64,000 bases of DNA from Bradyrhizobium erythrophlei (lineage in GTDB: Bacteria; Pseudomonadota; Alphaproteobacteria; Rhizobiales; Xanthobacteraceae). Positions 1 to 7,317 of the stretch are shown here, piece by piece. The stretch lies in contig NZ_LT670849.1 in assembly GCF_900142985.1 (NCBI RefSeq), positions 868,001 to 932,000 of the forward strand, in the 5' to 3' direction. Position 1 is the stretch's first letter. Each line of letters opens with the position of its first letter. Made by a program: the position numbers and the translations under genes. The notes beneath the pieces are model-generated. The model saw nothing but the letters and a program-made list of their open reading frames with translations. It had not been told where the DNA came from and did not search any database.

Positions 1-355
1 GAATGATCACCTTCCGGCAGATCGCGAGCAGCGCGATCATGACGACCGAGCGGATCTGGACAACGCTGTCGCGGCGTTCGGTCATCACTAGAAGCGATTT
101 CTTGAATTCGAGCGCAATGATCACCGTAAAGATCATGCCGAACACTGCTTGGAAAGCTGAGTAGTCGGATGGGTCGAGACTTCCGGACAGAACGAGACCA
201 AACAGAATCTTCAGGCTCAGGTTCCAGATAGCCGCGACGACGATGACGGCGATCAATGCCGTGAGGATCAGAACGACGAAGTGTTCGAATCGCTGGTATA
301 ACGCAAGCAACCTGAATTTCTCCCCGGCATTCCTTAGCTCTTCCTTAATTGACAT
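1..355 (-). CDS. PsiE-family membrane protein, 3' end outside window
   Basis: I translated this from the minus strand; the coding region runs off the left edge, so only about 118 N-terminal residues are visible. They contain two hydrophobic helices (around residues 25-48 and 68-85) and a conserved-looking stretch after the second helix (ERRDSVVQIRSVVMIALLAI) that resembles the phosphate-starvation-inducible PsiE family, small inner-membrane proteins of unknown biochemical role. The ATG at 355 is preceded by a GGGGGAGG purine tract about 5 bases away, a good ribosome binding site. It lies just downstream of the emrAB-type pair on the same strand with a gap of about 70 bases. Family assignment is from memory of the pattern; the function is not established. 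Confidence 0.6.
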   Translation of the reverse strand, partial: MSIKEELRNAGEKFRLLALYQRFEHFVVLILTALIAVIVVAAIWNLSLKILFGLVLSGSLDPSDYSAFQAVFGMIFTVIIALEFKKSLLVMTERRDSVVQIRSVVMIALLAICRKVII

Positions 356-423
356 CGAAACCTCCCCCCACGCGCAAAAATCCTTGTCGGACAACGGCGG
401 TGACGCCCGGATGCCATGTTCGA

Positions 424-1956
424 TCAATCCGAAACGGGGCCTTGGTTGCCGAGCTGCCGGCTCGGACGTTGCACCAGGATCACCAATGGGATCGCCAAGA
501 AAGACACGAGCATCATCAGTTTGAAATTGTCGATGAAGGCGACGGCTTCGGCCTGCGCGGTCACTGTTTGCGCGAGCGCGGCGCGTCCGCTCAGGGTGAC
601 GATATTGAGTTGGTGGGCGTAGTCGCGCACCACCTGCCGGTAGGGCGTGATGTGCTCGACGAGCGCTGACTGCGTGATAGCGGTATTGCGTACCAGCAGA
701 TAACTCATTGTTGAGATGCCGATGCTTGCCCCGATATTGCGCATCAGGTTGTAGAGCCCGGTTCCCTGTGTGCGCAGCGCCGGCGCCAGCGTGCCGAACG
801 CGATCGTACTCAAGGGCACGAAGACGAAGCCGATGCCGAAGCCTTGCATCAGACCAGTGCGGATCAAGGTGCCCTGCGATACATCGGGTGTGAAGCCTGT
901 CATCAGATAGAGCGCAAATCCGGTGGTTCCAAGACCGGTAGCGATCAGGAGCCGCGCATCGATATAGCGGATGAGTTGCCCGACGATCAACATCGCTATC
1001 ATGGTCCCGACTCCGCGCGGCGCAAGAACGAGGCCCGCCGTCAGCACGGGATAGTTCATGAGTTGCTCGAGATAGGGTGTCAACATCGCCAGTGTCGCCA
1101 GCAGCACGACGCCGACGATAAAAATCAGGATGATGCCGATCACGAAATTCCGGTTGCGGAACACCGCGGGATCGATAAACGGGTCGCGCGCCGACACAGT
1201 GTGGACCGTAAAGAGGTAGAAGCCGAGTACGCAGAGTGCGGCTTCGAGTTGGATCTCGCGCGAGGCGAACCAGTCGAGCCGCTCGCCGCGGTCGAGGAAG
1301 AGCTGCAGTGACCCAATGCCGAGTCCGAGAGTTGCGAACCCCAGCCAATCGAACCGTCCAGCCAGCGGGCGATCGGCGCGCCGTCCAAGGAACAATAAGA
1401 TGCCGAGAGCACAAAGCACGCCAAACGGTACATTAACGTAGAACACCCAGCGCCAGCTGTAGGAATCCGTGAGCCAGCCACCGAGTGTCGGGCCGATGAT
1501 CGGCCCGAGCATGACTCCGAGCCCGAACACCGCCATCGCCTGCCCCTGCTGCTCGGGAGGATAGGCGTCGAGCAGCACGGCTTGCGACAGCGGTACGAGC
1601 GGCGCGCCGAAGATGCCCTGCAGCAGGCGCAAGACCACGATCTGCCCGAGCGAGGCAGCGGCGCCACACAGCATCGAAGTCACGACAAAGCCGATCACGG
1701 CCGTCAGGAACAGCGGCTTGCGGCCGAATTTCGCTTCGAGCCAGCCGGTTGCCGGCATGATGATTGCGGCTGCCACGATATAGGAAGTGAGCACCCAGTT
1801 GATCTGGTCGCTTGTCGCCGACAGGCTTCCCTGGATATAAGGCAGCGCTACATTAGCGATCGTGGTGTCGAGCGCCTGCATCAACGTCGCAAGCATTACG
1901 GTCGCGGTAATCATTCCGCGGTTGATGATCCCACTCACGGCTGCCGTCCCCGCCAT
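424..1956 (-). CDS. emrB: DHA2-family drug:H+ antiporter, EmrB/QacA type
   Basis: A 510-residue major-facilitator permease with the 14-helix layout of the DHA2 branch. Visible family signatures are LDTTIANVALP in the first helix, the loop GWLEAKFGRKPLF between helices 2 and 3, and GPTLGGWLTDSYSWRWVFYVN in the antiporter motif C region. It exports toxic hydrophobic compounds across the inner membrane in exchange for protons and normally works with an EmrA membrane-fusion protein, which is the gene directly upstream. I chose the ATG at 1956, one base beyond the emrA stop codon, over a longer reading whose 28 extra residues would lie inside emrA. The C-terminus has a short polar tail. Substrate cannot be read from the sequence. 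Confidence 0.9.
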   Translation of the reverse strand: MAGTAAVSGIINRGMITATVMLATLMQALDTTIANVALPYIQGSLSATSDQINWVLTSYIVAAAIIMPATGWLEAKFGRKPLFLTAVIGFVVTSMLCGAAASLGQIVVLRLLQGIFGAPLVPLSQAVLLDAYPPEQQGQAMAVFGLGVMLGPIIGPTLGGWLTDSYSWRWVFYVNVPFGVLCALGILLFLGRRADRPLAGRFDWLGFATLGLGIGSLQLFLDRGERLDWFASREIQLEAALCVLGFYLFTVHTVSARDPFIDPAVFRNRNFVIGIILIFIVGVVLLATLAMLTPYLEQLMNYPVLTAGLVLAPRGVGTMIAMLIVGQLIRYIDARLLIATGLGTTGFALYLMTGFTPDVSQGTLIRTGLMQGFGIGFVFVPLSTIAFGTLAPALRTQGTGLYNLMRNIGASIGISTMSYLLVRNTAITQSALVEHITPYRQVVRDYAHQLNIVTLSGRAALAQTVTAQAEAVAFIDNFKLMMLVSFLAIPLVILVQRPSRQLGNQGPVSD

Positions 1957-1957
1957 G

Positions 1958-3151
1958 TCAGGCCCCGAAGATCGAGGTGATATCGCGCCACAGTTCACGC
2001 AGCGAGCGTTGGTGGCCGGTATCGATCGAGATCTTGACACTCATGCCGGCGCGCAGCGCGAGATGGTCGAGTGCCTGATCAACGGAAAGGCGAACCGGTA
2101 TGCGCTGCACCACCTTGACCCAATTGCCGGTGGCGTTTTGCGGCGGCAACAGCGCGAAGACCGAACCGCTCGCCGGGGCCAGTGTCGTAACCCTGGCGGC
2201 GACGGAAGTGTCCGGATAGGCGTCGATGGTGACGCGCGCCGGATTGCCCTCTCTCACATAGGTGAGGTCGGTCTCCCTGATGTTGGCTTCGATGTAGAGA
2301 TCGTGCGTCGATACCAGCGGAAAGGCGGATTGCCCGGCATTGAGAAAGGCTCCAACCGCGATGCTCTCGACATTGTTGGGAATGCCGTCGAAAGGCGCGA
2401 CGATTGAGGTGAGCCGCTGATTGCGCGCAGCTGTATCAACAGCCGCCCGCGCCTGTTTCACGGAGGCCTGCTGATCGACCGGCATGTCCGGATTGCCGCC
2501 GAGTTGGGCGAGTGCCGCCGCCGCCTCCCGTTGCAGACTGGCCTGATTGGCCTTCGCCGTCTGCAGGTCGCGTATCGCGGCATCGAGCGTGGCCCGGGGC
2601 GCGGCACCAGTGTCAAAAAGATGCTGCTGACGCTCGTAATTAGTTTGCGCGAAGTCGGCCGTCGCCTTGGCCTCATCGATTTGTTTGAGGCGCGCGCGAT
2701 AGGTCTCGATCAGGGTGCGGGCCTGGTCACGCGCGACGCCAAGCTGCGCCTCGGCATTGGCCAGTGCGATTCGATATGGCTCGGGATCGAGGTTGAAGAG
2801 CGAATCGTCTTTCCTGACTGCGGTGTTCGATTTGGCCGCGATGGTAACGACCTGACCCGCGACTTGCGGGCTGATCGAGACATTCACTGCCTGAACGTAA
2901 GCATCTTCCTCCGTAACATAGCGACCGGTGGCCAGATAAAGGACTAGCGCTCCGACGATCAAGGCGACGGGGCCCAGGATCAGGAGAGGCCGGCGCCAAC
3001 GATTCGGCGGTGGGGCCGGCGCGCTCCGATTGCCAGATGCATCTGTCGAGCCAGGATTTTCCCGATTGACCTGAGGCGAATAGCTTGGGGTCGTGCGGCC
3101 AACCCTGGGTTCGGCGGCGTCTGAAATCTTTTCGAGCGCGTTATCCCTCAT
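1958..3151 (-). CDS. emrA: EmrA/HlyD-type membrane fusion protein
   Basis: About 397 residues: a variable proline-rich cytoplasmic N-terminus, one membrane helix (PLLILGPVALIVGALVLYLA), then a periplasmic biotinyl-lipoyl-like half motif (VSISPQVAGQVV), a coiled-coil hairpin of alternating charged and Ala/Gln residues, and a beta-barrel region containing a VRLSVDQ-like end. This is the adaptor that links an inner-membrane EmrB permease to an outer-membrane channel; no TolC-like gene is visible nearby. The open frame extends to 3259, but a FixK-type box at 3228-3241 lies inside that extension, so I favour the ATG at 3151 (MRDNALEKIS). It is translationally coupled to emrB, the two reading frames being one base apart. 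Confidence 0.87.
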   Translation of the reverse strand: MRDNALEKISDAAEPRVGRTTPSYSPQVNRENPGSTDASGNRSAPAPPPNRWRRPLLILGPVALIVGALVLYLATGRYVTEEDAYVQAVNVSISPQVAGQVVTIAAKSNTAVRKDDSLFNLDPEPYRIALANAEAQLGVARDQARTLIETYRARLKQIDEAKATADFAQTNYERQQHLFDTGAAPRATLDAAIRDLQTAKANQASLQREAAAALAQLGGNPDMPVDQQASVKQARAAVDTAARNQRLTSIVAPFDGIPNNVESIAVGAFLNAGQSAFPLVSTHDLYIEANIRETDLTYVREGNPARVTIDAYPDTSVAARVTTLAPASGSVFALLPPQNATGNWVKVVQRIPVRLSVDQALDHLALRAGMSVKISIDTGHQRSLRELWRDITSIFGA

Positions 3152-3227
3152 TGCGCGATGTCTCCGCGGTCTTGAGCGCCGCCGTCTGGGTTCGCCATCA
3201 TGTGACATCACGCAGATCGCAAGTGCC

Positions 3228-3241
3228 TTGACGGGCGTCAT
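3228..3241 (-). promoter_or_regulatory. FixK/FNR-type box upstream of emrA
   Basis: TTGACGGGCGTCAT matches the FixK/FNR consensus TTGAY-N4-RTCAA except the last base. Its centre is about 83 bases upstream of the chosen emrA start, so activation from the usual -41.5 position would give a leader of about 42 bases. Confidence 0.55.
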
Positions 3242-3526
3242 TGTTTCCGGACTCGGCATTCGCGGCCGTTTTATTGCGGAAGCGGTCAGGATGGTGGGAA
3301 CACCCCTTCTGGAACAAGGTGTCAGTTAATCCTAGAGTCGTGAGGATGCCCACCGACGTGATCGGCATCACGGTACGACGCGTCAACCGCGTGAATGTAG
3401 CGTGAGCAGAAGAAACGTGAGCAAAGATTGAGCCCTGTCAATGCACGGAGCTTTTTTATCTGCAAAACAAGATCAGCGATGGCTCCCCGCTGTTGCTGCC
3501 CTCCCCGGGCGTTTCCTCCCTGACTT

Positions 3527-3559
3527 GGACCGCCGGCGAAGGCCGCGCGGTCCTTTTTT
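3527..3559 (+). terminator. Intrinsic terminator-like hairpin with no obvious upstream gene
   Basis: Arms GGACCGC and GCGGTCC (3527-3533 and 3547-3553) enclose a short GC-rich loop and are followed directly by six T residues on the plus strand. No plus-strand protein gene ends upstream, so it either closes a short unannotated transcript starting around 3400 or is incidental. Confidence 0.45.
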
Positions 3560-3760
3560 GCAAATAAATCTCCGGATTTTAATGGACGGAAAAAGACTCA
3601 GTGAAAAACCAGAAAAACGCCGGAAGCAGTTTTCGGAAACTGAGCAATATTGAACAGCGATCGGACAGCCGGACGGGCATACTTATTTAGTTGGAGTTCG
3701 GCCCGCTGGACAGGACCGATGATCCCGGGTGTTGCACTGACGCTCTTCGAAGGAAGCATT

Positions 3761-4012
3761 ATGGCAGAACCTCAACCCCTGTCGTCCACCGTTCCACTCG
3801 CTCCCATTAGGCGTCCCGCCTGTCCGAAGTGCCGGGCCCAGATGATGCTCGCCCAGATCATGCCGGCATTCCTGGGTACCGACCTGCATACGTTTGAGTG
3901 CATGGCGTGCGACCACGTTATCAAAACGCTCGGCGCGTGTGACGATCCGATGCAGTCCAGGGACGCGGGCGCTGCCTTTAGGCGATTTGGTCAGCGCATT
4001 AAGATGGCTTAA
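3761..4012 (+). CDS. Small zinc-ribbon protein of unknown function
   Basis: 83 residues starting at MAEPQPL. Two cysteine pairs, CPKC near residue 22 and CMAC near residue 48, form a probable four-cysteine zinc ribbon. The residues between them include QMMLAQIMPAF. The rest has no membrane segment or signal peptide, so it should be cytoplasmic. The ATG at 3761 is preceded by GAAGGAAGC, a plausible ribosome binding site; the longer frame back to 3650 adds residues without family character. It stands alone, convergent with the AI-2E permease gene. Similar small CPxC proteins are common in Bradyrhizobium, but I know of no assigned function. Confidence 0.65.
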   Translation: MAEPQPLSSTVPLAPIRRPACPKCRAQMMLAQIMPAFLGTDLHTFECMACDHVIKTLGACDDPMQSRDAGAAFRRFGQRIKMA

Positions 4013-4027
4013 CCGCTACGTCTCCGA

Positions 4028-5146
4028 TCAACTCCCGACCTCGATCCATTCGCGCCATATGGTCAGCAGCGCCGCCATGATCACGGGCCCCAGGAACAGG
4101 CCAAGCAATCCAAACGATTGCATACCGCCAAGAATTCCGATCAGCACCAATAAGAATGGCAGTCGCGCAGCACCTCCGATCAGCGCCGGCTGAATGACAT
4201 TTTCACCGATCAGCAACGTCGCCGCGCCGAAGCTAAACAACCCTGCAGCCACCAACCAGCTACCGTCATGAACAGACAGTATCAGCGCCGCCGCGGCAAG
4301 CGCCAGCCACGCACCGAGCGGCACCATCGCCAGCGTCATCGTCAACACCGTGAAAAGCAGCGGATGTGGCACTCCTAACAGGACATACCCAATGCCGATA
4401 ATCGCACCTTTTAGGATCGCGGCTGCGACTGTGCCGTTCACGGTAGCGCGGATTGCATCCGCGATTTTGCTCACCAGGCGTTCGCCGGGATCCCCAAGCA
4501 GGCGGCCGACGGTGGCTAGTGCGTGATCTGCCAACCATGCACCGTCGCGGAATACCAGGAACAGCGCGACCAGAGTGATCAGGAATAGAAACAGCCGGTG
4601 CAGCAACGCGCCCCCCAGCGTGCCGGTCCAGGCCGTGATATTTTCGGTCTTCACCCCGCGCAGCCATTCTACCAAGACCTCCGGATTGCTGAGGTTCGCC
4701 CGCCACCAGAGGTCAAGGTATTTGCCGGCGATCGGCAGTTCTGCGAGCCAGGCGGGAACCGGTAGCCCGCTCTCCTGCAGCTGATTGAGCGACCGCGCGA
4801 AAGCATCGCTGCCCTGCGCGATCTGGTGCACAGCCAAAACGGTGGGCACCAGGAGAACGAGACCGGTCATGAGCGTAAACAGCAACGGCGCCAACACCGG
4901 AGACCGGCCGCCGAAGACGAGACTCTGGAGCCGGGCGTAGATCGGCCAGGCGGTGATGGCGATCACCACGGCCCAGGTCAGCGCCACCAAAAAATCGCGC
5001 GCGACCCAGGCCGCCAGCAACACCACCAGAATTGCGATAGCGGCTCGGGTGAGCGCCCGTGTGCGCGAATCGAAAGGCAGCGCCAGCTTCTCGAAGGGCC
5101 GGAGCTGGCTTCCGTCATTGCACGGCAAGATTCCATGGCGCGGCAT
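4028..5146 (-). CDS. AI-2E family (PerM-like) transporter
   Basis: 372 residues with about eight hydrophobic helices in the AI-2E transporter pattern: a pair near the N-terminus (AAIAILVVLLAAWVA and WAVVIAITAWPIYA), a long soluble segment around residues 100-180, then a C-terminal cluster containing the glycine- and proline-rich GYVLLGVPHPLLFTVLT and LIGENVIQPALIGG family stretches. Members are inner-membrane exporters or permeases, some implicated in sodium tolerance or autoinducer-2 export; the substrate here is unknown. The gene is divergent from the one at 5344, and the perfect FixK-type box at 5233 lies about 93 bases upstream of this start, so one palindrome could serve both. Confidence 0.85.
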   Translation of the reverse strand: MPRHGILPCNDGSQLRPFEKLALPFDSRTRALTRAAIAILVVLLAAWVARDFLVALTWAVVIAITAWPIYARLQSLVFGGRSPVLAPLLFTLMTGLVLLVPTVLAVHQIAQGSDAFARSLNQLQESGLPVPAWLAELPIAGKYLDLWWRANLSNPEVLVEWLRGVKTENITAWTGTLGGALLHRLFLFLITLVALFLVFRDGAWLADHALATVGRLLGDPGERLVSKIADAIRATVNGTVAAAILKGAIIGIGYVLLGVPHPLLFTVLTMTLAMVPLGAWLALAAAALILSVHDGSWLVAAGLFSFGAATLLIGENVIQPALIGGAARLPFLLVLIGILGGMQSFGLLGLFLGPVIMAALLTIWREWIEVGS

Positions 5147-5232
5147 GAGCGATTAGATCCCGGTCGCGCCGGCACATTCTTTTCCGCTGTCGCCGGCTTT
5201 AGAAGAGGTAAACTTGCATGCCTGCGCGGACG

Positions 5233-5246
5233 TTGATCGCCATCAA
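5233..5246. promoter_or_regulatory. Perfect FixK/FNR-type box between divergent genes
   Basis: TTGATCGCCATCAA is a full match to TTGAY-N4-RTCAA and fully symmetric in its half sites. It is centred about 93 bases from the AI-2E gene start (minus) and about 104 bases from the 5344 gene start (plus). Confidence 0.75.
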
Positions 5247-5343
5247 CTGCCAATCTCTTTTCCCGCCGCATTTGACAATCATCATGGTTTTCTCAGGCCG
5301 GTCAGCGATTTGTCGCTCGAACGGAATATTCAGGGATCGCACC

Positions 5344-5787
5344 ATGCCGGCTGAACTGGTTGACCTCAATCGCATCCTTCTGACTCTTGCCCGTTCCCGG
5401 GAATTTCCCGACGGCTCGTTACGCCATGGATATGATTTCATTGCGCCGCTCGATCCCGAGGGACACATCGATCCGATCCTCTGGAAGAAGTATCGTGACT
5501 ATTGCCGGGTTCGGCGGTTTTGGGCGGGCGAGGACGACGAAGTCGGTCGTCTCGTGCACAAGCCTGGCGGCGCTGAACACGCCCGCTGGGTTTTCGAGTA
5601 CGATCCCGGTCGGGATGACGACGATGAAGTCGGCTACAAGTTCGGTGAACATGCGTTTTTGCCGGGCGACTATGTCTCGATCAGCGGAAAGGACGGCAAG
5701 CTCCAAACGTTTCGCGTCATCAGCGTCAATCCTGTCCTGCTGTCGATGGCCCTAGTCAAATCGTTCGAACTGGAAATCAATGTGTGA
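5344..5787 (+). CDS. Conserved hypothetical protein, soluble
   Basis: 147 residues starting MPAELVDLNR. I do not recognise a named domain. It is hydrophilic and acidic in the middle (DPGRDDDDEVGY near residue 85-96) and ends with a beta-rich segment (FLPGDYVSISGKDGKLQTFRVISV) that looks like a small barrel. No signal peptide or membrane helix. The frame is open back to 5218, but the FixK-type box at 5233 would then be inside the gene, so the ATG at 5344 is preferred. Its position between a FixK-type box and a universal stress protein gene suggests a role in the same low-oxygen or stress response; this is inference only. Confidence 0.65.
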   Translation: MPAELVDLNRILLTLARSREFPDGSLRHGYDFIAPLDPEGHIDPILWKKYRDYCRVRRFWAGEDDEVGRLVHKPGGAEHARWVFEYDPGRDDDDEVGYKFGEHAFLPGDYVSISGKDGKLQTFRVISVNPVLLSMALVKSFELEINV

Positions 5788-5790
5788 TCC

Positions 5791-5804
5791 TTAATCGCCG
5801 TCAA
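5791..5804 (+). promoter_or_regulatory. Weak FixK/FNR-like box upstream of usp gene
   Basis: TTAATCGCCGTCAA differs from the consensus at the third base of the left half site. Centre is about 89 bases upstream of the universal stress protein start at 5887. Confidence 0.35.
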
Positions 5805-5886
5805 CGACAGATTGCGTTGCCGCAGCCGGGTAGCGGACGGCTCATCGTCGGAACCAACGATTCGGTGTGGGTAAAATGAGTTCGCC

Positions 5887-6720
5887 ATGATCAAGGACGT
5901 GATGGTTCGGCTCGATGGGACGTCCGGAGATGATGTGCGCCTGGCTGCCGTCAACCAGATCGCCGAAATCTTCGAGAGCCATATCACCGGGCTGTTCTTC
6001 AACGTTCTGTCGTCGTTCGTCCCGGACGGGCGCAATGGCGCTCGCGCCGGTCAAGCCGCCAAATTGCTGGATACGGCGAAACAGGCAGGCGACATTGTCG
6101 AAGCCACGGTGTTCGAACGGCTGACGCGGTTGCAACACCCGAGCAACCTGCGCCGGTTCGACGTGGTCGGCGACGGCGATATTTCCGACACAACATTGCC
6201 TCTGGCGCGGGCCGTGGATGTCTTTGTGGCGCTTCGGCCGAACGCTCAATCCAACGAACCGCAAGGCCTGATCGAAAGCCTGCTTTTCGGAACTGGGCGC
6301 CATCTCTTCTTGGTGCCAGACGATCAGAAGGCGATGGTGCCGCTCGAGAACGTCGTTGTGGCGTGGAACGGAAGCCGGGAGTCGGCGCGCGCGCTCACCG
6401 AGTCCCTGCCTTATCTGCTTCACGCAAGCAAGGTTGGCATTCTTGTCATAGAGGGTGAGAGTAGGACGGACGCAGACCCGCTGAAGGGGAATGACGTTGT
6501 CCTTCACCTCCGCCATCACGGCATCAACGCGGTAAAATATCGCGCAATCGCCGAAGAAGACGAGATTGCCGACGCGCTGATTGCGGGGTGCCGCGCGCTC
6601 AATGCAAACCTGCTGGTGATGGGTAGCTACGGCCACTCGCGTCTGCACGAATTATTGCCGGGCAGCACCACCGATCGGGTGCTGCATCGTTCGCCGTTTC
6701 CCTTGCTCATCGCGCACTAA
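5887..6720 (+). CDS. Tandem-domain universal stress protein (UspA family)
   Basis: 277 residues, two UspA-type alpha/beta domains. The first (residues 1-140) begins MIKDVMVRLDG and has a degenerate end. The second begins near LENVVVAWNGSRESARAL and closes with the nucleotide-binding signature G-2x-G-9x-G-S (GSYGHSRLHELLPGSTT), so ATP binding is likely. Usp proteins are cytoplasmic and accumulate under stress, including oxygen limitation; their biochemical action is still poorly defined. Two more proteins of the same architecture are encoded in the window (27161-27994 and 43109-43924), implying local expansion. A weak FixK-like box lies upstream. Confidence 0.9.
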   Translation: MIKDVMVRLDGTSGDDVRLAAVNQIAEIFESHITGLFFNVLSSFVPDGRNGARAGQAAKLLDTAKQAGDIVEATVFERLTRLQHPSNLRRFDVVGDGDISDTTLPLARAVDVFVALRPNAQSNEPQGLIESLLFGTGRHLFLVPDDQKAMVPLENVVVAWNGSRESARALTESLPYLLHASKVGILVIEGESRTDADPLKGNDVVLHLRHHGINAVKYRAIAEEDEIADALIAGCRALNANLLVMGSYGHSRLHELLPGSTTDRVLHRSPFPLLIAH

Positions 6721-6766
6721 AATACCGACGCGCCTGCTGCTGTTCCGCTCATTCCCCGACGGAGCA

Positions 6767-6780
6767 TTGACCGTCGTCAA
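6767..6780 (+). promoter_or_regulatory. Perfect FixK/FNR-type box upstream of hsp20-lon
   Basis: TTGACCGTCGTCAA, full consensus match, centred about 120 bases upstream of the Hsp20 start at 6894. The predicted transcription start would be near 6815. Confidence 0.7.
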
Positions 6781-6893
6781 GGTGACGGCACCGACAGCAT
6801 CATAGGTTGGATCGAACAACGTACTCAGGGCTGAGGGGCAGCCGGGCGTTAAGGCCGTGCCGGGTGCTTTGCGTCGGCTTAGGGACAGCTATC

Positions 6894-7295
6894 ATGGCCG
6901 CGGTCGATCCAAGAACTCTAATGTGGACCGCGGCTTGCGAGATGATCGATCGCGCCGAGCGTTTGCATCGTCAGTTCTTTCAGCCGACGGTCGCAGCGAT
7001 TGGCGAGTTGAGCTGGGAACCGCCGATCGATATCATCGAGACCGATTCCGAAATTCTGATCACCGTCGCCCTTCCTGGGGTCGACCGGGACGCCATGAAA
7101 GTCACGGTCGATGCCGACGGGGTTTCGGTCGTTGGTTTCCGTCGCCCGAGTGCAATCCCGCGCGGCAGCCGCGTTCATCGTCTCGAAATCCCCTACGGCA
7201 AATTCGAACGCCGGATACGCGTTCCGGCGGCGCAGCTCCAGCTCGACCGATCCGAACTTGCCAACGGCTGCCTGACGCTAAAGTTCTCCAAATAG
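6894..7295 (+). CDS. Hsp20/alpha-crystallin small heat shock protein
   Basis: 133 residues. The N-terminal 40 residues are helical, followed by an alpha-crystallin beta-sandwich: PPIDIIETDSEILITVALPGV (residues about 42-62), then a VTVDADGVSVVGF strand pair and RVHRLEIPYGKFERRIRVP ending in a G-CLTLKF strand. The usual C-terminal IXI anchor is absent because the protein stops right after KFSK, so oligomer assembly may differ. Small heat shock proteins hold unfolding proteins for refolding by DnaK. The ATG at 6894 is chosen because homologues start close to the helix; the upstream extension is arginine-rich and out of character. It is 22 bases upstream of lon, probably one operon. Confidence 0.82.
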   Translation: MAAVDPRTLMWTAACEMIDRAERLHRQFFQPTVAAIGELSWEPPIDIIETDSEILITVALPGVDRDAMKVTVDADGVSVVGFRRPSAIPRGSRVHRLEIPYGKFERRIRVPAAQLQLDRSELANGCLTLKFSK

Positions 7296-7317
7296 ATTCT
7301 GACGGAAGGGCGAATCG

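Larger units (their letters stand above)
3152..3760. other. Intergenic region without a convincing gene
   Basis: About 600 bases between the divergent emrA and the zinc-ribbon gene. It contains the FixK-type box at 3228 and a terminator-like hairpin at 3527. A 70-codon open frame from 3441 to 3653 on the plus strand has no recognisable family, runs straight through the hairpin, and is probably not a gene. Confidence 0.5.
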
